A stretch of 64,000 nt of DNA from Osedax fenrisi (taxonomy: Eukaryota; Annelida; Polychaeta; Sabellida; Siboglinidae), in contig OZ025242.1 in assembly GCA_964019155.1 (NCBI GenBank), positions 81,863,577 to 81,927,576 of the forward strand. Reading direction: 5' to 3'. The notes under the pieces are model-generated. The model was not told where the DNA came from, did no database searches, and saw nothing but the letters and a program-made list of their open reading frames with translations. How positions within the stretch are numbered: position 1 is the first letter of the stretch; every line of letters begins with the position of its first letter. Shown here one piece after another: positions 12,498 to 24,209 of the stretch. The position numbers and the translations under genes were made by a program.

Positions 12498-15106
12498 GAG
12501 CTGGGCAGTATCGCCGATACAGTATCTATTAATTAAGGCACAAAATCAGTATCGTAGATACATTTGTATTTGTATTTGTATCTATTATAAAAATTATAAA
12601 AATATTTGTAATCGTATCTATTAGTCATAAATAGTATCTACTAAGAAAATTATGTAAACAGATACATTTTATTAAATAATATATCATTTGGAAATTATAT
12701 GTATTTTATATCAATATTTTATATTATCATACTATAAATTAATTTAAATATATATAAATCATCAATATATTTTTAATCAAATATCTTTTGTAAATATTGA
12801 AATTAATTCATTGTTAAAAATTATGATATATCAATTATAGTGATATTCTCAAAAAACATTTAATACATTTATTGAAAACAAAGACATTATTTTGATAATA
12901 TATTTTATATACTAATTGATTTATACTTTGAAAGATAAAATCATTTTAATAAATATGATTAATTCTAAATAATAATAATTAATAATATATTAATAATTTA
13001 TTTTTGTATATTTGATAATTTACTATATTCGTGTTGAATATTCGAAATTAAAGGTCGCTGATTATTTTGAGTTGAAAAATATTATATTGTAATAATTTTA
13101 TTTCTCTATAGTATGTAATGGCTCATAGTATAATTTCAGATGAAATAAACGCTGATATACCAGCGTGTGTACAATCAGTGTACAACCAACCTATACACTA
13201 AAAGATTCATCGTGGGTATCATTAAATGTCATTAAATGGTAACAAATATATTCTATATCATCTATTGAAGAACACGTTATAAGGTGTTCATATTTAATAT
13301 GTCCTTTTAAAAGGGGTATCCCACAACCAGTTTTTCCAGAAATAATGTACGGAAATGTTTGCTCGAAAGTTATTTTCTAGCAAGTTAACTATAATTTTAG
13401 TTACTTGTTACCAGTTATCTAATTGTTTTAAGCACTTTCATCAACTTATTTATGGAAGTTTTCGGACGTGCTTTTTAATGTATTTATTGAGAAAACGGTA
13501 TTTTTTGAGATTTATCTTGAGTATTACAGTTGAGTCAATTTACCGGATATGGTGAAATAGATCATTCCAGATTTTTTGAGCATGGACGGAGAAATATTTA
13601 TGTTGGGCAGATGTTAAATATGATAGAACTGGAGTTTTTAATTTGAATTTGTTTATTTTTTGTTGTTCGTAAATAGTTATGTTGGGAGTTAGTAAGTTGA
13701 CGAGATAGTCTGGTGTATTATAGTGAGTAGATACATTTATGGTGAGTGAAATATTATAAATTATACTGGATTTTATTGACAGCCAAAGTAATTTGGTTCT
13801 TAGAGGAGATATATGTTGTCTGGAATGTTTAGCTATGTTGAATATAAATCTGATAGCTGTGTTTTGAAGGCGTTGGAATGTATTTATTAGATTGTGAGGA
13901 GGCATATATGTCCCTATATGGACAGGAATTACAGAAATCAATGTGGGGTAGAATGAGGGATGTAGCGAGAAGATTGCAGTATTAAAATTAATGAAGGGTA
14001 TTATTGTTCTTAAGTTTTGTAGTATGTAGTTAATTGACTGTGATAGTGATTTAGTCGGAATGTTAAATTGTAGTGTTGGGTCGATTAATACACCAAGGTT
14101 TTTACTATTATATTATATTATATTATATATATTATATTATATTATTATATTAGCATAATAAATACTCAAATTGTTTTATACCAAGAGTTTTTACTATTAT
14201 ATTATATTATATATATTATTATATTAGCATAAGAAATAATCAAATTGTTATGTGTAATTTGTACTGGAAGGAATATAGTAGTAGATGTTTTAATATGCAA
14301 TGATTCAGTTTTAAGACAGTTTAGTGATAAGGAGTTGTTAGTTATCCAGTTATGTATATCAGTAATACAGTTGTTAAGTAAATGTATTGCATTATTAGGG
14401 TATATTAATTGATTATATTAATATACAGTGTAAATGTATTTCATCTATATGCGAGTGATAGTCGACTATAGATATATAGTGGGATATTTTTCAATAATTT
14501 TAAATAAGGGAAGTATATTGATATTGAATAGGAGTGGACCAAGGACAGACTATTGAGGTACTCCATGAGTAACTTTACGAAGTTTAGAAATTAGTATAAG
14601 GATATTATGGTCAAGAGTATAGAAGGCAGCTGATAAATTAAGGAGAATGTAGTGAGTTACCCCATTACTTTCCGAAAATTTTCGGGAAATATAATAACTT
14701 AAATATAAAAAACTTAAACTTAATTCCCACTACAATTTGCTAGAAAATCACTTTCTAGCAAACATTTCGGGATATTATTCCGTGTAATGTACCTTGATAT
14801 GTACTTTCAAATTCTACATCGATGAATATATATATATATATATAAATATATATTAAATGATATAATATATATCTATATAATGTATATCTATATATTTATA
14901 TATATTTTATATAATTATAATGTATTTGTATCTACAAATATGTATCTACTAAGAAAATTCTGTATTTGTAATTGTATCTACTATTATTTTTTTTAAAGTA
15001 ATTGTAGTATCTATAGATAAAGTAGTATCTATAATATATTATAAGAAAAAAGTGTGTAATTGTAATTTTATCTATTATACATTTTTTGAGTATCATGCCC
15101 AGCTCT
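12497..15106. mobile_element. AGAGCTGGGCA-type TIR element with nested LINE, copy A
   Basis: Ends AGAGCTGGGCA and TGCCCAGCTCT are inverted repeats. Subterminal sequence on both sides is rich in AGATAC/GTATCTA motifs, as in many non-autonomous hAT elements. It sits in (TA)n, so a target duplication cannot be read. Its 2.6-kb length comes from internal cargo: inverted hairpins TTGCTAGAAA..TTTCTAGCAA near 13360 and 14740 flank an antisense LINE fragment. No transposase frame is visible. Confidence 0.7.
13540..14655 (-). pseudogene. antisense LINE RT fragment, copy A
   Basis: Read on the minus strand it begins with NLSAAFYTLDHNI (RT motif A region), continues with HGVPQ, a stop, then SVLGPLLFN, and a decayed YADD box near 14450. 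After that come ITNNSLSLN, KNLGVLIDPTLQ and an intact C-terminal 133-codon frame (13540-13941) with RLQNTAIRFI. Two partial direct repeats rich in TTATATTA (about 14100-14235) interrupt it. Order and motifs are those of a CR1/L2/Daphne-like LINE, but stops and gaps make it non-functional. Plus-strand frames across the same DNA are shadows. Confidence 0.75.
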
Positions 15107-15174
15107 GTATATATATATATATATATGCGTATCGAAATTTTCAATTTCTACTTTAACTTTATAGAATTTTTCGT

Positions 15175-15405
15175 ATCTTCGTACCCATTCTTCGTAGAGT
15201 TCAATTTCAAATATTCTCTGGCCTCGTATGAGATCTGCCTGTTCATGCGCTAGTTATACGCTGATTTCCTCCATTACCGATATCACCGGACACTCTATGT
15301 GTGCGGTATGTAAGATAACATCATGCTGATTATCGTCGATGTTCACCTGGCGATGATTATTCTCAGATACGGTGAATGTACCTCTTTCCGGCGGCCACGG
15401 CAATC
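15175..15405 (-). pseudogene. candidate exon, array copy 2
   Basis: Same frame as 11360-11590, with the ending EEWVRRYEKFY extended beyond that of copy 1. One in-frame TAA interrupts the middle of the frame (after EEISV). Protein likeness is retained on both sides of the stop, so this is a recent disablement or a non-coding duplicate. Confidence 0.45.
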
Positions 15406-15515
15406 ATTGCAAAATACTCATATTCGAAGACACTAAATATAAGTATTATAAATGTATTTACTTTCTAATACTATTCCAATTAATATTAATTTAAATAAAA
15501 TGTTCGCCGTAATGT

Positions 15516-15553
<38 letters not shown>

Positions 15554-15768
15554 TACGGTGAATATTTTATTTAAATTAATATATAACTAAATTAGTTATA
15601 TATAACTAGTTATATATAACTAGTTATATATAACTAGTTATATATAACTAAATACATTATGAAAAATAACTTATTTGTATACATATTATATTATAAATAT
15701 ATTTATAATATATAAGGTATACAAATTAGTATGTATACAAATAAATTATTTTTCATAATGTATTTAGT

Positions 15769-15844
<76 letters not shown>

Positions 15845-16303
15845 TAGGTTTTCCTATATGTTTTCTTACATGTAAGCTTATTGATGTTGTCTTCGCACTT
15901 TGTTATTTTATAATTGACAGAATCTGTATTAGGAAATTGGACCAAAGTTCTAGAAGTGTTTTTCTCACTTTTAACTGGACATTTTTATTTTCGGAATCGA
16001 ATGTATAGTTATATAATTCAACTCTATAGATTGATATAACATTTGTTAAATCATTGTGATAGTGATTAATATTGTTCATGTTGATTAGGGCTTCAGATAG
16101 TTTGTGTCGTTACTCTATAGTTTGTATCGATATATGCTGGTATTACTGACATACCTGCTGATTTGTAACATTATTAATATATATGTGTGTTTATATATTA
16201 AATTATATATTTATCTATCCCCATTATATATATAACTATCCTCGTTTTGGATAATAATGTTGAATAGATTTCAATAATTTGTTGAAATGTATACAGCTTA
16301 AAT

Positions 16304-16306
<3 letters not shown>

Positions 16307-16367
<61 letters not shown>
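16307..16367. repeat. (TA)n microsatellite
   Basis: Long TA tract holding the left end of TIR element copy B. Confidence 0.9.
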
Positions 16368-16368
<1 letters not shown>

Positions 16369-18958
16369 GAGCTGGGCAGTATCGCCGATACAGTATCTAT
16401 TAAGGCACAATATCAGTATCGTAGATACATTTGTATTTGTATTTGTATCTATTATAAAAATTATAAAAATATTTGTAATCGTATCTATTAGTCATAAATA
16501 GTATCTACTAAGAAAATTATGTAAACAGATACATTTTATTAAATAATATATCATTTGGAAATTATATGTATTTTATATCAATATTTTATATTATCATACT
16601 ATAAATTAATTTAAATATATATAAATCATCAATATATTTTTAATCAAATATCTTTTGTAAATATTGAAATTAATTTATTGTTAAAAATTATGATATATCA
16701 ATTATAGTGATATTCTCAAAAAACATTTAATACATTTATTGAAAACAACGACATTATTTTGATAATATATGTTATATACTAATTGATTTATACTTTGAAA
16801 GATAAAATCATTTTAATAAATATGATTAATTCTAAATAATAATAATTAATAATATATTAATAATTTATTTTTGTATATTTGATAATTTACTATATTCGTG
16901 TTGAATATTCGAAATTAAAGGTCGCTGATTATTTTGAGTTGAAAAATATTATATTGTAATAATTTTATTTCTCTATAGTATGTAATGGCTCATAGTATAA
17001 TTTCAGATGAAATAAACGCTGATATACCAGCGTGTGTACAATCAGTGTACAACCAACCTATACACTAAAAGATTCATCGTGGGTATCATTAAATGTCATT
17101 AAATGGTAACAAATATATTCTATATCATCTATTGAAGAACACATTATAAGGTGTTCATATTTAATATGTCCTTTTAAAAGGGGTATCCCACAACCAGTTT
17201 TTCCGGAAATAATGTACGGAAATGTTTGCTAGAAAGTTATTTTCTAGCAAGTTAACTATAATGTTAGTTACTTGTTACCATTTACCTAATTGGTCTAAGC
17301 ACTTCCATCAACTTATTTATGGAAGTTTTCGGACGTGCTTTTTAATGTATTTATTGAGAAAACGGTATTTTTTTAGATTTATCTTGAGTATTAAGTTGAG
17401 TCAATTGACCGGATATGGTGAAATAGATCATTCCAGATTTGTTGAGAATGGACGGAGAAATATTTATGTTGGGCAGATGTTAAATATGATAGAACTGGAG
17501 TTTTTAATTTGAATTTGTTTATTTTTTTTGTTCGTAAATAGTTATGTTGGGAGTTAGTAAGTTGACGAGATAGTCTGGTGTGTTATGGTGAGTAGATACA
17601 TTTATGGTGAGTGAAATATTATAAATTATACTGGATTTTGGTTCTTAGATGAGATATATGTTGTCTGGAATGTTTAGCTATGTTGAATATAAATCTGATA
17701 GCTGTGTTTTGAAGGCGTTGGAATGTATGTATTCGATTGTTAGGAGGCATATATGTCCCTATATGGACAGGAATTACAGTAATCAATATGGGGTAGAAGT
17801 AGGGATGTAGCGAGAAAATTGCAGTATTAAAATTAATGAAGGGTATTATTGTTCTTAAGTTTTGTAGTATGTAGTTAATTGACTGTGATAGTGATTTAGT
17901 CGGAATGTTAAATTGTAGTGTTGGGTCGATTAATATACCAAGAGTTTTTACTATTATATTATATTATATTATATATATTATATTATATTATTATATTAGC
18001 ATAATAAATACTCAAATTGTTTTATACCAAGAGTTTTTACTATTATATTATATTATATATATTATTATATTAGCATAAGAAATACTCAAATTGTTAATGG
18101 TAATTTGTACTGGAAGGAATATAGTAGTAGATGTTTTAATATGCAATGATTCAGTTTTAAGACAGTTTAGTGATAAGGAGTTGTTAGTGATCCAGTTATG
18201 TATATCAGTAATACAGTTGTTAAGTAAATGTATTGCATTATTAGGGTCTATTAATTGATTATATTAATATACAGTGTAAATGTATTTCATCTATATGCGA
18301 GTGATAGTCGACTATAGATATATAGTGGGATATTTTTCAATAATTTTAAATAAGGGAAGTATATTGATATTGAATAGGAGTGGACCAAGGACAGACTATT
18401 GAGGTACTCCATGAGTAACTTTACGAAGTTTAGAAATTAGTATAAGGATATTATGGTCAAGAGTATAGAAGGCAGCTGATAAATTAAGGAGAATGTAGTG
18501 AGTTACCCCATTACTTTCCGAACATTTTCGGGAAATATAATAACTTAAATATAAAAAACTTAAACTTAATTCCCACTACAATTTGCTAGAAAATCACTTT
18601 CTAGTAAACATTTCGGGATATTATTCCGTGTAATGTACCTTGATATGTACTTTCAAATTCTACATCGATGAATATATATATATATATATATATATAAATA
18701 TATATTAAATGATATAATATATATCTATATAATGTATATCTATATATTTATATATATTTTATATAATTATAATGTATTTGTATCTACTAAGATGTATCTA
18801 CTAAGAAAATTCTGTATTTGTAATAGTATCTACTATTATTTTTTTTAAAGTAATTGTAGTATCTATAGATAAAGTAGTATCTATAATATATTATAAGAAA
18901 AAAGTGTGTAATTGTAATTTTATCTATTATACATTTTTTGAGTATCATGCCCAGCTCT
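16368..18958. mobile_element. AGAGCTGGGCA-type TIR element with nested LINE, copy B
   Basis: Near-identical to 12497-15106, with the same ends, hairpins and nested LINE, so it was copied with the surrounding unit rather than inserted separately. Differences include loss of AATTAATT-like text near the left end and a 20-bp deletion in the LINE fragment. Confidence 0.7.
17402..18530 (-). pseudogene. antisense LINE RT fragment, copy B
   Basis: Duplicate of 13540-14655 with the same GVPQ-stop-SVLGPLLFN arrangement. A 20-bp deletion at about 17640, relative to copy A, shifts the C-terminal frame that is still open in copy A. Plus-strand frame 17222-17512 is a shadow. Confidence 0.7.
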
Positions 18959-19019
18959 GTATATATATATGCGTATCGAAATATTCAATTTCTACTTTAA
19001 CTTTATAGAATTTTTCTTA

Positions 19020-19250
19020 TCTTCGTACCCATTCTTCGTAGAGTTCAATTTCAAATATTCTCTGGCCTCGTATGAGATCTGCCCGTTCATGCGCTAGTTA
19101 TACGCTGATTTCCTCCATTACCGATATCACCGGACACTCTATGTGTGAGGTATGTAAGATAACATCATGCTGATTATCGTCGATGTTCACCTGGCGATGA
19201 TTATTCTCAGATACGGTGAATGTACCTCTTTCCGGCGGCCACAGCAACCA
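19020..19250 (-). pseudogene. candidate exon, array copy 3
   Basis: Third copy of the exon-like block at 11360-11590. It shares the TAA of copy 2 and has a further stop just after EEWVRR. The start side (TTTCCGGCGGCCAC on plus) is preserved. Confidence 0.45.
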
Positions 19251-19978
19251 TTGTAAAATACTCCTGCTCGAATATACTAAATATAAGTAGTATTAATGTA
19301 TTTACTTTCCAAAACTATTCCAATTAATATTAATTTAAATAAAATGTTCACGGTAATGTATACATATATAACTAAATACATTATGAAAAATAAATTATGT
19401 TATATATACTAATTTGTATACCTATTATATTATAAATATATTTATAATATATAAAGTTATTTTTCATAATGTATTTAGTTATATAATGTATTTAGTTATA
19501 TATATATATATATATAAATAAAAACTTATATGTTTTTAACAAATGATTTTGTCTTCATACTTGTTCATTTTATTAGTTATCGAATCTGTATTAGGAAACT
19601 TGGACAACAATTCTAGAAGTATTGTAGTAATTTTCTATCTTTTAACGGGACATTTTTATATTCGGAATCGAATATAGAGTTATATAATTCAACTCTATAG
19701 ATTGATATAACATATGTTAAATAATTGTAATAGTGATTAATATTGTTCATGTTGATTAGGGATTCAGATAGTTTGTGTCGTTACTCGATAGTTTGTATCG
19801 ATATATGCTGGTATTACTGACATACCTGCTGACATATAACATTATTAATATATATATATATGTGTGTTTATATATTACATTATATATTGATCTATCCTCA
19901 TTATATATATCTATCCTCTTTTTGGATAATAATGTTGAACAGATTTAAATTATTGTTTGAAATGAATACGGCTTAAAT

Positions 19979-20014
<36 letters not shown>

Positions 20015-20040
20015 TATATACAATAGGTAATAACGGATTG

Positions 20041-20216
20041 CTATCCTGTTTCGCTCTGTTTAGTGTTCTGGACATTTACTCCTTGTAATGGAGACCCATT
20101 GTGTTCGTGACCATTTATCTTTTCAGCAGTTTTATTCATGAATTTAGATTTATCCGGATTCTCTATAAAAGCAAAACTTTTCAGTAAATTAAATAAGCAA
20201 TTGATAAACGAGTTTT
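20041..20216 (-). pseudogene. possible RRM-like exon
   Basis: A minus-strand open frame contains KSFAFIEN, which fits an RNP1-like motif of an RNA-recognition domain. It is followed by TAEKINGHEHNG and LQGVNVQNTK, similar in order to the second helix and fourth strand of RRM proteins such as the RBM4/Lark group. It ends in a stop at 20041-20043. No start codon or neighbouring exon was found, and the frame is short, so this is tentative; chance likeness remains possible. Confidence 0.25.
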
Positions 20217-20402
20217 AAATAAACTTCACAACTGCTTTAGAATCGTAGGAATAGTAGAATCACTACTTTTACTATTGAAGGAAGACAGGACTATTCACAA
20301 TTATTACGGATTGGTAAAAACTGAAAATTTAGCGGGGTTGATGAAGGGGTGGCTGAAAACCGCGAGGCAAATATAATAAACTATTCGATATATATATATA
20401 TA

Positions 20403-20593
20403 AAGAAATGGAGGTGATGATGAAGGGGGTAACCACAATAACCCCAACAAGCAGATACTCTCGTATCGTGAACATGCAGGTCGTATACATGAACGCATCG
20501 TCACTGTGAAAGTTACACCGGACGAACTTATTGGACAGCGAATTATTTCATCTTCGAATAGTTCAAACAGGAGAAGGTTTCTCTGGCAATGAG
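20403..20593 (+). CDS. candidate exon, unknown function
   Basis: An open frame of about 63 codons starts after a stop at about 20401. It encodes a Gly/Asn/Asp-rich N-part (RNGGDDEGG), then REHAGRIHERIVTVKVT, PDELIGQRIISS, and ends RRRFLWQ-stop. It has no ATG at its start. AG dinucleotides at about 20477 and GTAATA at 20599 could be splice borders. Base composition is GC-richer than the flanks. I do not recognise it. A faint resemblance to the array exon (HERADLMRGQRI) suggests, but does not prove, a shared family. Confidence 0.3.
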
Positions 20594-20654
20594 GAAGGTA
20601 ATATGCTGCATATACCACCTCTATTTTTAAAATGTAATATTATATTATTTTAAA

Positions 20655-20975
20655 TTATATATATATATATAACTAATAACGATAGATTGGGTAGGATATT
20701 TAAATAAGAATTATAGGGAAGTTAGAAACAATGTAAATAAATCATTAGACGAGGTGTGGAATAGAACGGTATGATGCCATAACGGTAGAGCGAGAGAAAT
20801 ACATTTAGAAAGTAGGGATTAGGTGAGGATTAAAGAGCACGTGTAAGGTCGAAGAACATTTTCTAGAGTATGATCACAGTAAAGCTGGAGGGTAGTACGA
20901 CACATTGAGAATATTGAAGCGAATGAGATAGGCTGACGATCTTATGGTAGAGAACAGACAACATATAAAAAAACA
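20655..20975 (+). other. GC-richer segment, possible exon debris
   Basis: A frame near 20676-20780 reads DWVGYLNKNYREV and ends NRTV-stop next to GTATGA, a possible donor. Downstream text shows several stops. Nothing recognisable. Confidence 0.2.
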
Positions 20976-21134
20976 TTTAATTATATATCGAATAGTTTAT
21001 TATATTTGCTACGCGGTTTTCCGCCACCCCTTCATCAACCCCGCTAAATTGCCAGTTTTTACCAATCCAAGTACAACTAATCCATTTATTATTTTGAGTG
21101 GTGTCTTATATTCACATTTATTTCGACCATTCAT

Positions 21135-21138
<4 letters not shown>

Positions 21139-21180
<42 letters not shown>
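21139..21180. repeat. (TA)n microsatellite
   Basis: TA tract of about 40 bp right of the foldback element. Confidence 0.9.
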
Positions 21181-21186
<6 letters not shown>

Positions 21187-21249
21187 GAATATATCTATTT
21201 CGACCTGAAACGAGTCTATTGAGGCGTGCAAATCCTATATTAGTGGTTA

Positions 21250-21352
21250 AGTATACATATATCATCATGATGGTGTTGATAGACAAGGAAAATGCTGAGA
21301 TATATATGTATCGGCAACTTCCTTTTCTAACATCGCCATAATGATGATATAT
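21250..21352. repeat. small foldback (TATATCATCATGATGG)
   Basis: TATCATCATGATGGTGTTGATAGACAAGGAAAATGC is matched, inverted with changes, by the text ending ATCGCCATAATGATGATATA; length about 100 bp. Confidence 0.5.
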
Positions 21353-21389
21353 ATATATATATATATATTCAGTTATTATATTACATAAT

Positions 21390-21705
21390 AAAATGCTATC
21401 TTTGCAGAACGCTGATTATTTCCTCTATTGCAGGATTATTTTCTACTAGTTGTCCGTCGTGTTCCTGATATTCCTTCTCTCGTTGTTGTTGGTACCGTAC
21501 TTGGGGTTAATTATTCTCCTTTTAACGCTGAACCTTCTTCGCATTGATCTACTTCCCCATCTCCTTCGAAAGTAGATCTACTTCCTCATCTACTTCTACT
21601 TCTCCGTCTCCTTCAACGCTCTCCAGAATTCTGACCGAGATAACATCCGATAAGTTGCAGGTGATTTCGTTTCCGTCCTTATTGCCGTCCTCTGTAATCC
21701 GATTG
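21390..21705 (-). CDS. acidic exon-like island, unknown function
   Basis: On the minus strand a frame from about 21705 reads RITEDGNKDGNEI, TCNLSDVISVRILESV, then an acidic run EGDGEVEVDEEVDLL before a stop near 21565. A second frame (about 21510-21393) reads QVRYQQQREKEYQEHDGQ and ENNPAIEEIISVLQR-stop, which looks like a coiled-coil helix. No start codon joins them; they may be two exons. The plus-strand Ser/Thr-rich ORF at 21544-21735 is the antisense of the acidic run. Unrecognised. Confidence 0.3.
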
Positions 21706-21814
21706 GTCGTAGGAGGCGTATTAGGGGCGTATTAGGGGGCGATAAGGGGGCGTATTAGGCGATAAGAAGCGTATCATCGCGATGTCCCGTTCGAATCCGT
21801 AGATAGCTATATAT

Positions 21815-21817
21815 AAT

Positions 21818-21883
<66 letters not shown>
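21815..21883. repeat. (CA)n(TA)n compound microsatellite
   Basis: About ten CA units followed by about 22 TA units. Confidence 0.9.
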
Positions 21884-21884
<1 letters not shown>

Positions 21885-21908
21885 CTACAACCAGAATAAT
21901 CTATAATT

Positions 21909-22040
21909 GCTGAAAATTCATTTTAAAAACGTCTATCTAAAATTTAGATAGTAAATTTAGATTCTAAATCAATACCTGATATATAATATTATATATCAGG
22001 TATTGATTTAGATACACGTATTTTAAAATGAATTTTCAGC
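21909..22040. mobile_element. 132-bp foldback MITE
   Basis: Outer arms GCTGAAAATTCATTTTAAAA (21909-21928) and the exact inverse (22021-22040). Inner arms AAATCAATACCTGATATATA and its inverse meet at about 21987. The middle left arm has an extra ~25 bp with its own TCTAAATTTAGA palindrome. No coding capacity. Confidence 0.75.
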
Positions 22041-22110
22041 AAATATTGATTATTCTATTATTTTAATTTATTAATACCTATTATATAATATATAATTTGA
22101 TAATAGGATA

Positions 22111-22113
<3 letters not shown>

Positions 22114-22165
<52 letters not shown>
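22114..22165. repeat. (TA)n microsatellite
   Basis: About 25 TA units. Confidence 0.9.
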
Positions 22166-22166
<1 letters not shown>

Positions 22167-22494
22167 TATTTTATATATATGGCTATATATAGAATATATT
22201 TAGTTATAAGTCAATAGGTGACAGATGATTTCAATTAAATATTCTAAATTACTTTAGTCAAGTGCATTATTATTATATACATATATATCATAGCATTAAT
22301 TATACATTTAAATCTGAATCAAATAGAACGTTCATAATATCTTGAAACAACTCATAAGCATTCAGTACGTGCAAACTATTAGAAGTAAACGTATATATTA
22401 GTAACGATATATATTGATTACCTAGTCTCCCCTATCAGATAGCCTACATGTATATGTCGTCGTAACGTGTACAAATCAATCGTTATTAAATATT

Positions 22495-22542
22495 TAGTTA
22501 TCTTACATTTTGTATTATAAGTTAATTATTATCAATGGAACT
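22495..22542 (+). promoter_or_regulatory. recurring ~47-bp block, locus 2
   Basis: TAGTTATCTTACATTTT .. ATCAATGGAACT, the plus-strand form of the block at 10380-10426. Confidence 0.4.
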
Positions 22543-22544
22543 AG

Positions 22545-22632
22545 TAAGCTTATCTCAAAGTGTTTTGTTCTGCGTTCAATGAAGAAAAGAATGAGGATAA
22601 AGTTCACACGTCACATCATGAAAGCTGAGGTA
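22545..22632 (+). CDS. candidate first exon after block 2
   Basis: Downstream of the block, text aligns with 38683-38780 (AGTGTTYTGTTCTGCGTTCA against AGTGTTCAGTATTCA). Here it has ATG at 22579 and reads MKKRMRIKFTRHIMKAE, a short basic stretch, before GAG/GTATTT, a possible donor. At the paralogous site the ATG is CCG. Too short to judge; unrecognised. Confidence 0.25.
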
Positions 22633-22639
22633 TTTATGA

Positions 22640-23175
22640 AATATAAACTAACACATATATATATATATATATATTTTTTATCATATGAATCAAAGCCAAT
22701 GATATGTGATTTATATTTAAACATATATATATATATCACATTTAATAGAGAATCATATGAATCATGGTCTAGGAAATATGCCTCGTGAAATAACAGAATT
22801 CAAAAGCTGAGCCTAACGAAATGTAAGAACTGAGAAAGTGAAGAGCCAACTTTTATTTATGAAATTAAAATGTAAAAGTACCACACTTGTTATTTAATAT
22901 AACTTTAGTCACTTAATTAATAGTAAAGGAATTCATATCCTATATATTTATAAAGTATTTGTGTATTTTTATTTTATAAATATGAATTATTGATAATTAT
23001 AATAATAGAATAATAGAATACTTAATTTATTTAGGTATACCTAATAGTATTATAATATAGTATTAAATAACACCCCTTATACATAAGGCTATATGTTATA
23101 CGTAAATATAGGAACAAGTGGTATTACACCTGTCATCCTTAGAACAATGCTAGACATGTAGTTACGTCATAGTTC
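22640..23175. other. AT-rich spacer
   Basis: Two short TA tracts at 22657-22675 and 22721-22737. TTACGTCAT at 23162. No gene supported. Confidence 0.5.
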
Positions 23176-23182
23176 ATAGATC

Positions 23183-23985
23183 ATAGATATAAATTACAAC
23201 ATAATATTGATAAATTTTATGAATGGTCTAATTCTTGGCAATTAGAAAACGCTGCAAAAAAATCAGCTGCTCTTACATTAGGTAATACTAATAAACCATT
23301 GTATACTATAAATAATGTTTCAATAGTAAACTGTAGATCGTATCGTGATCTTGGTATCAAATTTGATCCATCATTACATTTCTCTGAACATATTGGTGTG
23401 TGCTGTACAAGTGCATATTGTGTTATCAATCGTATATTTCGCTGTTTCATTACTAATAATATGCCAGCTATTAGAAAAGCATATATATCATATGCTAGAC
23501 CCCACCTTGAATATGCGTCGACAGTCTGGAATCCGGGATTAGATGCCAGGACATTCAAAGGACTGAAGATAAAACTAGAGAAGGTCCAAAAATTCTTTAC
23601 GAGAAGATTAATCGAGAGATGCGGTTTACCTTATAAACCTTATAATGAAAGATTAATATACCTAAATCTAGATTCTCTAGAAATCAGAAGAACTAGATTT
23701 GATCTTGTTATGGTATATAAGCTATTTAACGGATTGGTATCTATGAATACATCATCTATTATTAATAACAAAAAGACCAACTACAATACCAGAGGCCATT
23801 CTCTGCAAATTAGTATGAATACATGTAAACTAAATGTAACAAAAAATCTACTAAATAATCGAATAGCTAAAATTTGGAATGGTCTTGATGAACATATTGT
23901 ATTAGCAAATAGTTTATATACCTTTAAAAATCATATTAAAAAAAATTATAACTTAATATTTATTTATACATATATATATATATAA
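23183..23985 (+). pseudogene. LINE ORF2 C-terminal fragment
   Basis: The open frame starts upstream of any ATG with HRYKLQHNIDKFYEWSNSW, the segment that follows the RT active site in CR1/Rex/Jockey-type LINEs. It continues with YRDLGIKFDPSLHF, YISYARPHLEYASTVWNP, KLEKVQKFFTRRL and ends after NRIAKIWNGL. The frame has no stop until 23985, so the copy is young. It lacks the RT catalytic core and cannot be active. Frames 23217-23558 (-) and 23345-23542 (+) are shadows. Confidence 0.85.
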
Positions 23986-24190
23986 GTATATATATATAAT
24001 TTTATAAATTATTAATTTTAATTATTAATTGTTTTTATCACCGGCACATGTGATACGTTTCTAATTTACTATTGTTATTTTTATATGTGTACTATCTACG
24101 TTTTGTTGTCGTTTTGTGAATTTATCACTACATATTGTTAATTATTACTAAATCGAACTTGAAAAATTCATAATAAATATTCATTCAATT
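23183..24190 (+). mobile_element. 5'-truncated LINE with ATTCA tail
   Basis: Coding text begins just after the RT YADD box region and runs to the stop at 23985. About 170 bp of 3' UTR and a tail of ATTCA/AATTC repeats (24178-24200) follow. The tail and severe 5' truncation mark a dead-on-arrival non-LTR retrotransposon copy, of a different family from the LINE at 4601-7608. Confidence 0.8.
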
Positions 24191-24209
24191 CAATTCAATA
24201 GTAAACGTA

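Larger units (their letters stand above)
10850..20012. repeat. large tandem duplication array, four copies
   Basis: The marker CGGAATCGAAT begins at 10974, 12141, 15992 and 19663. Each copy contains, in order, a GTTTGTATCGATATAT segment, a (TA)n tract, a GC-richer exon-like block (CTCTGGCCTCG..TTTCCGGCGGCCAC), and two foldbacks; copy 4 stops in the (TA)n tract at about 20012. Period is about 1.17 kb for copy 1 and 3.85 and 3.67 kb for copies 2 and 3, the extra length being one shared inserted element. Because copies 2 and 3 share this insertion at the same place, their duplication came after it. Confidence 0.85.
20308..21068. mobile_element. foldback element with ~85-bp inverted arms
   Basis: GGATTGGTAAAAACTG (20308) to about 20391 is matched, inverted and with a few mismatches, by 20982-21068 ending CAGTTTTTACCAATCC. 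The arms include GGTTGATGAAGGGGTGG. No target duplication could be read. The interior holds open frames treated separately, so this may be a captured segment. Confidence 0.65.

Noticed and set aside
13355..13555. Plus ORF MFARKLFSSKL (and 17222-17512)
   Set aside because: Antisense to the LINE fragment end and a hairpin repeat; duplicated only because the whole element is.
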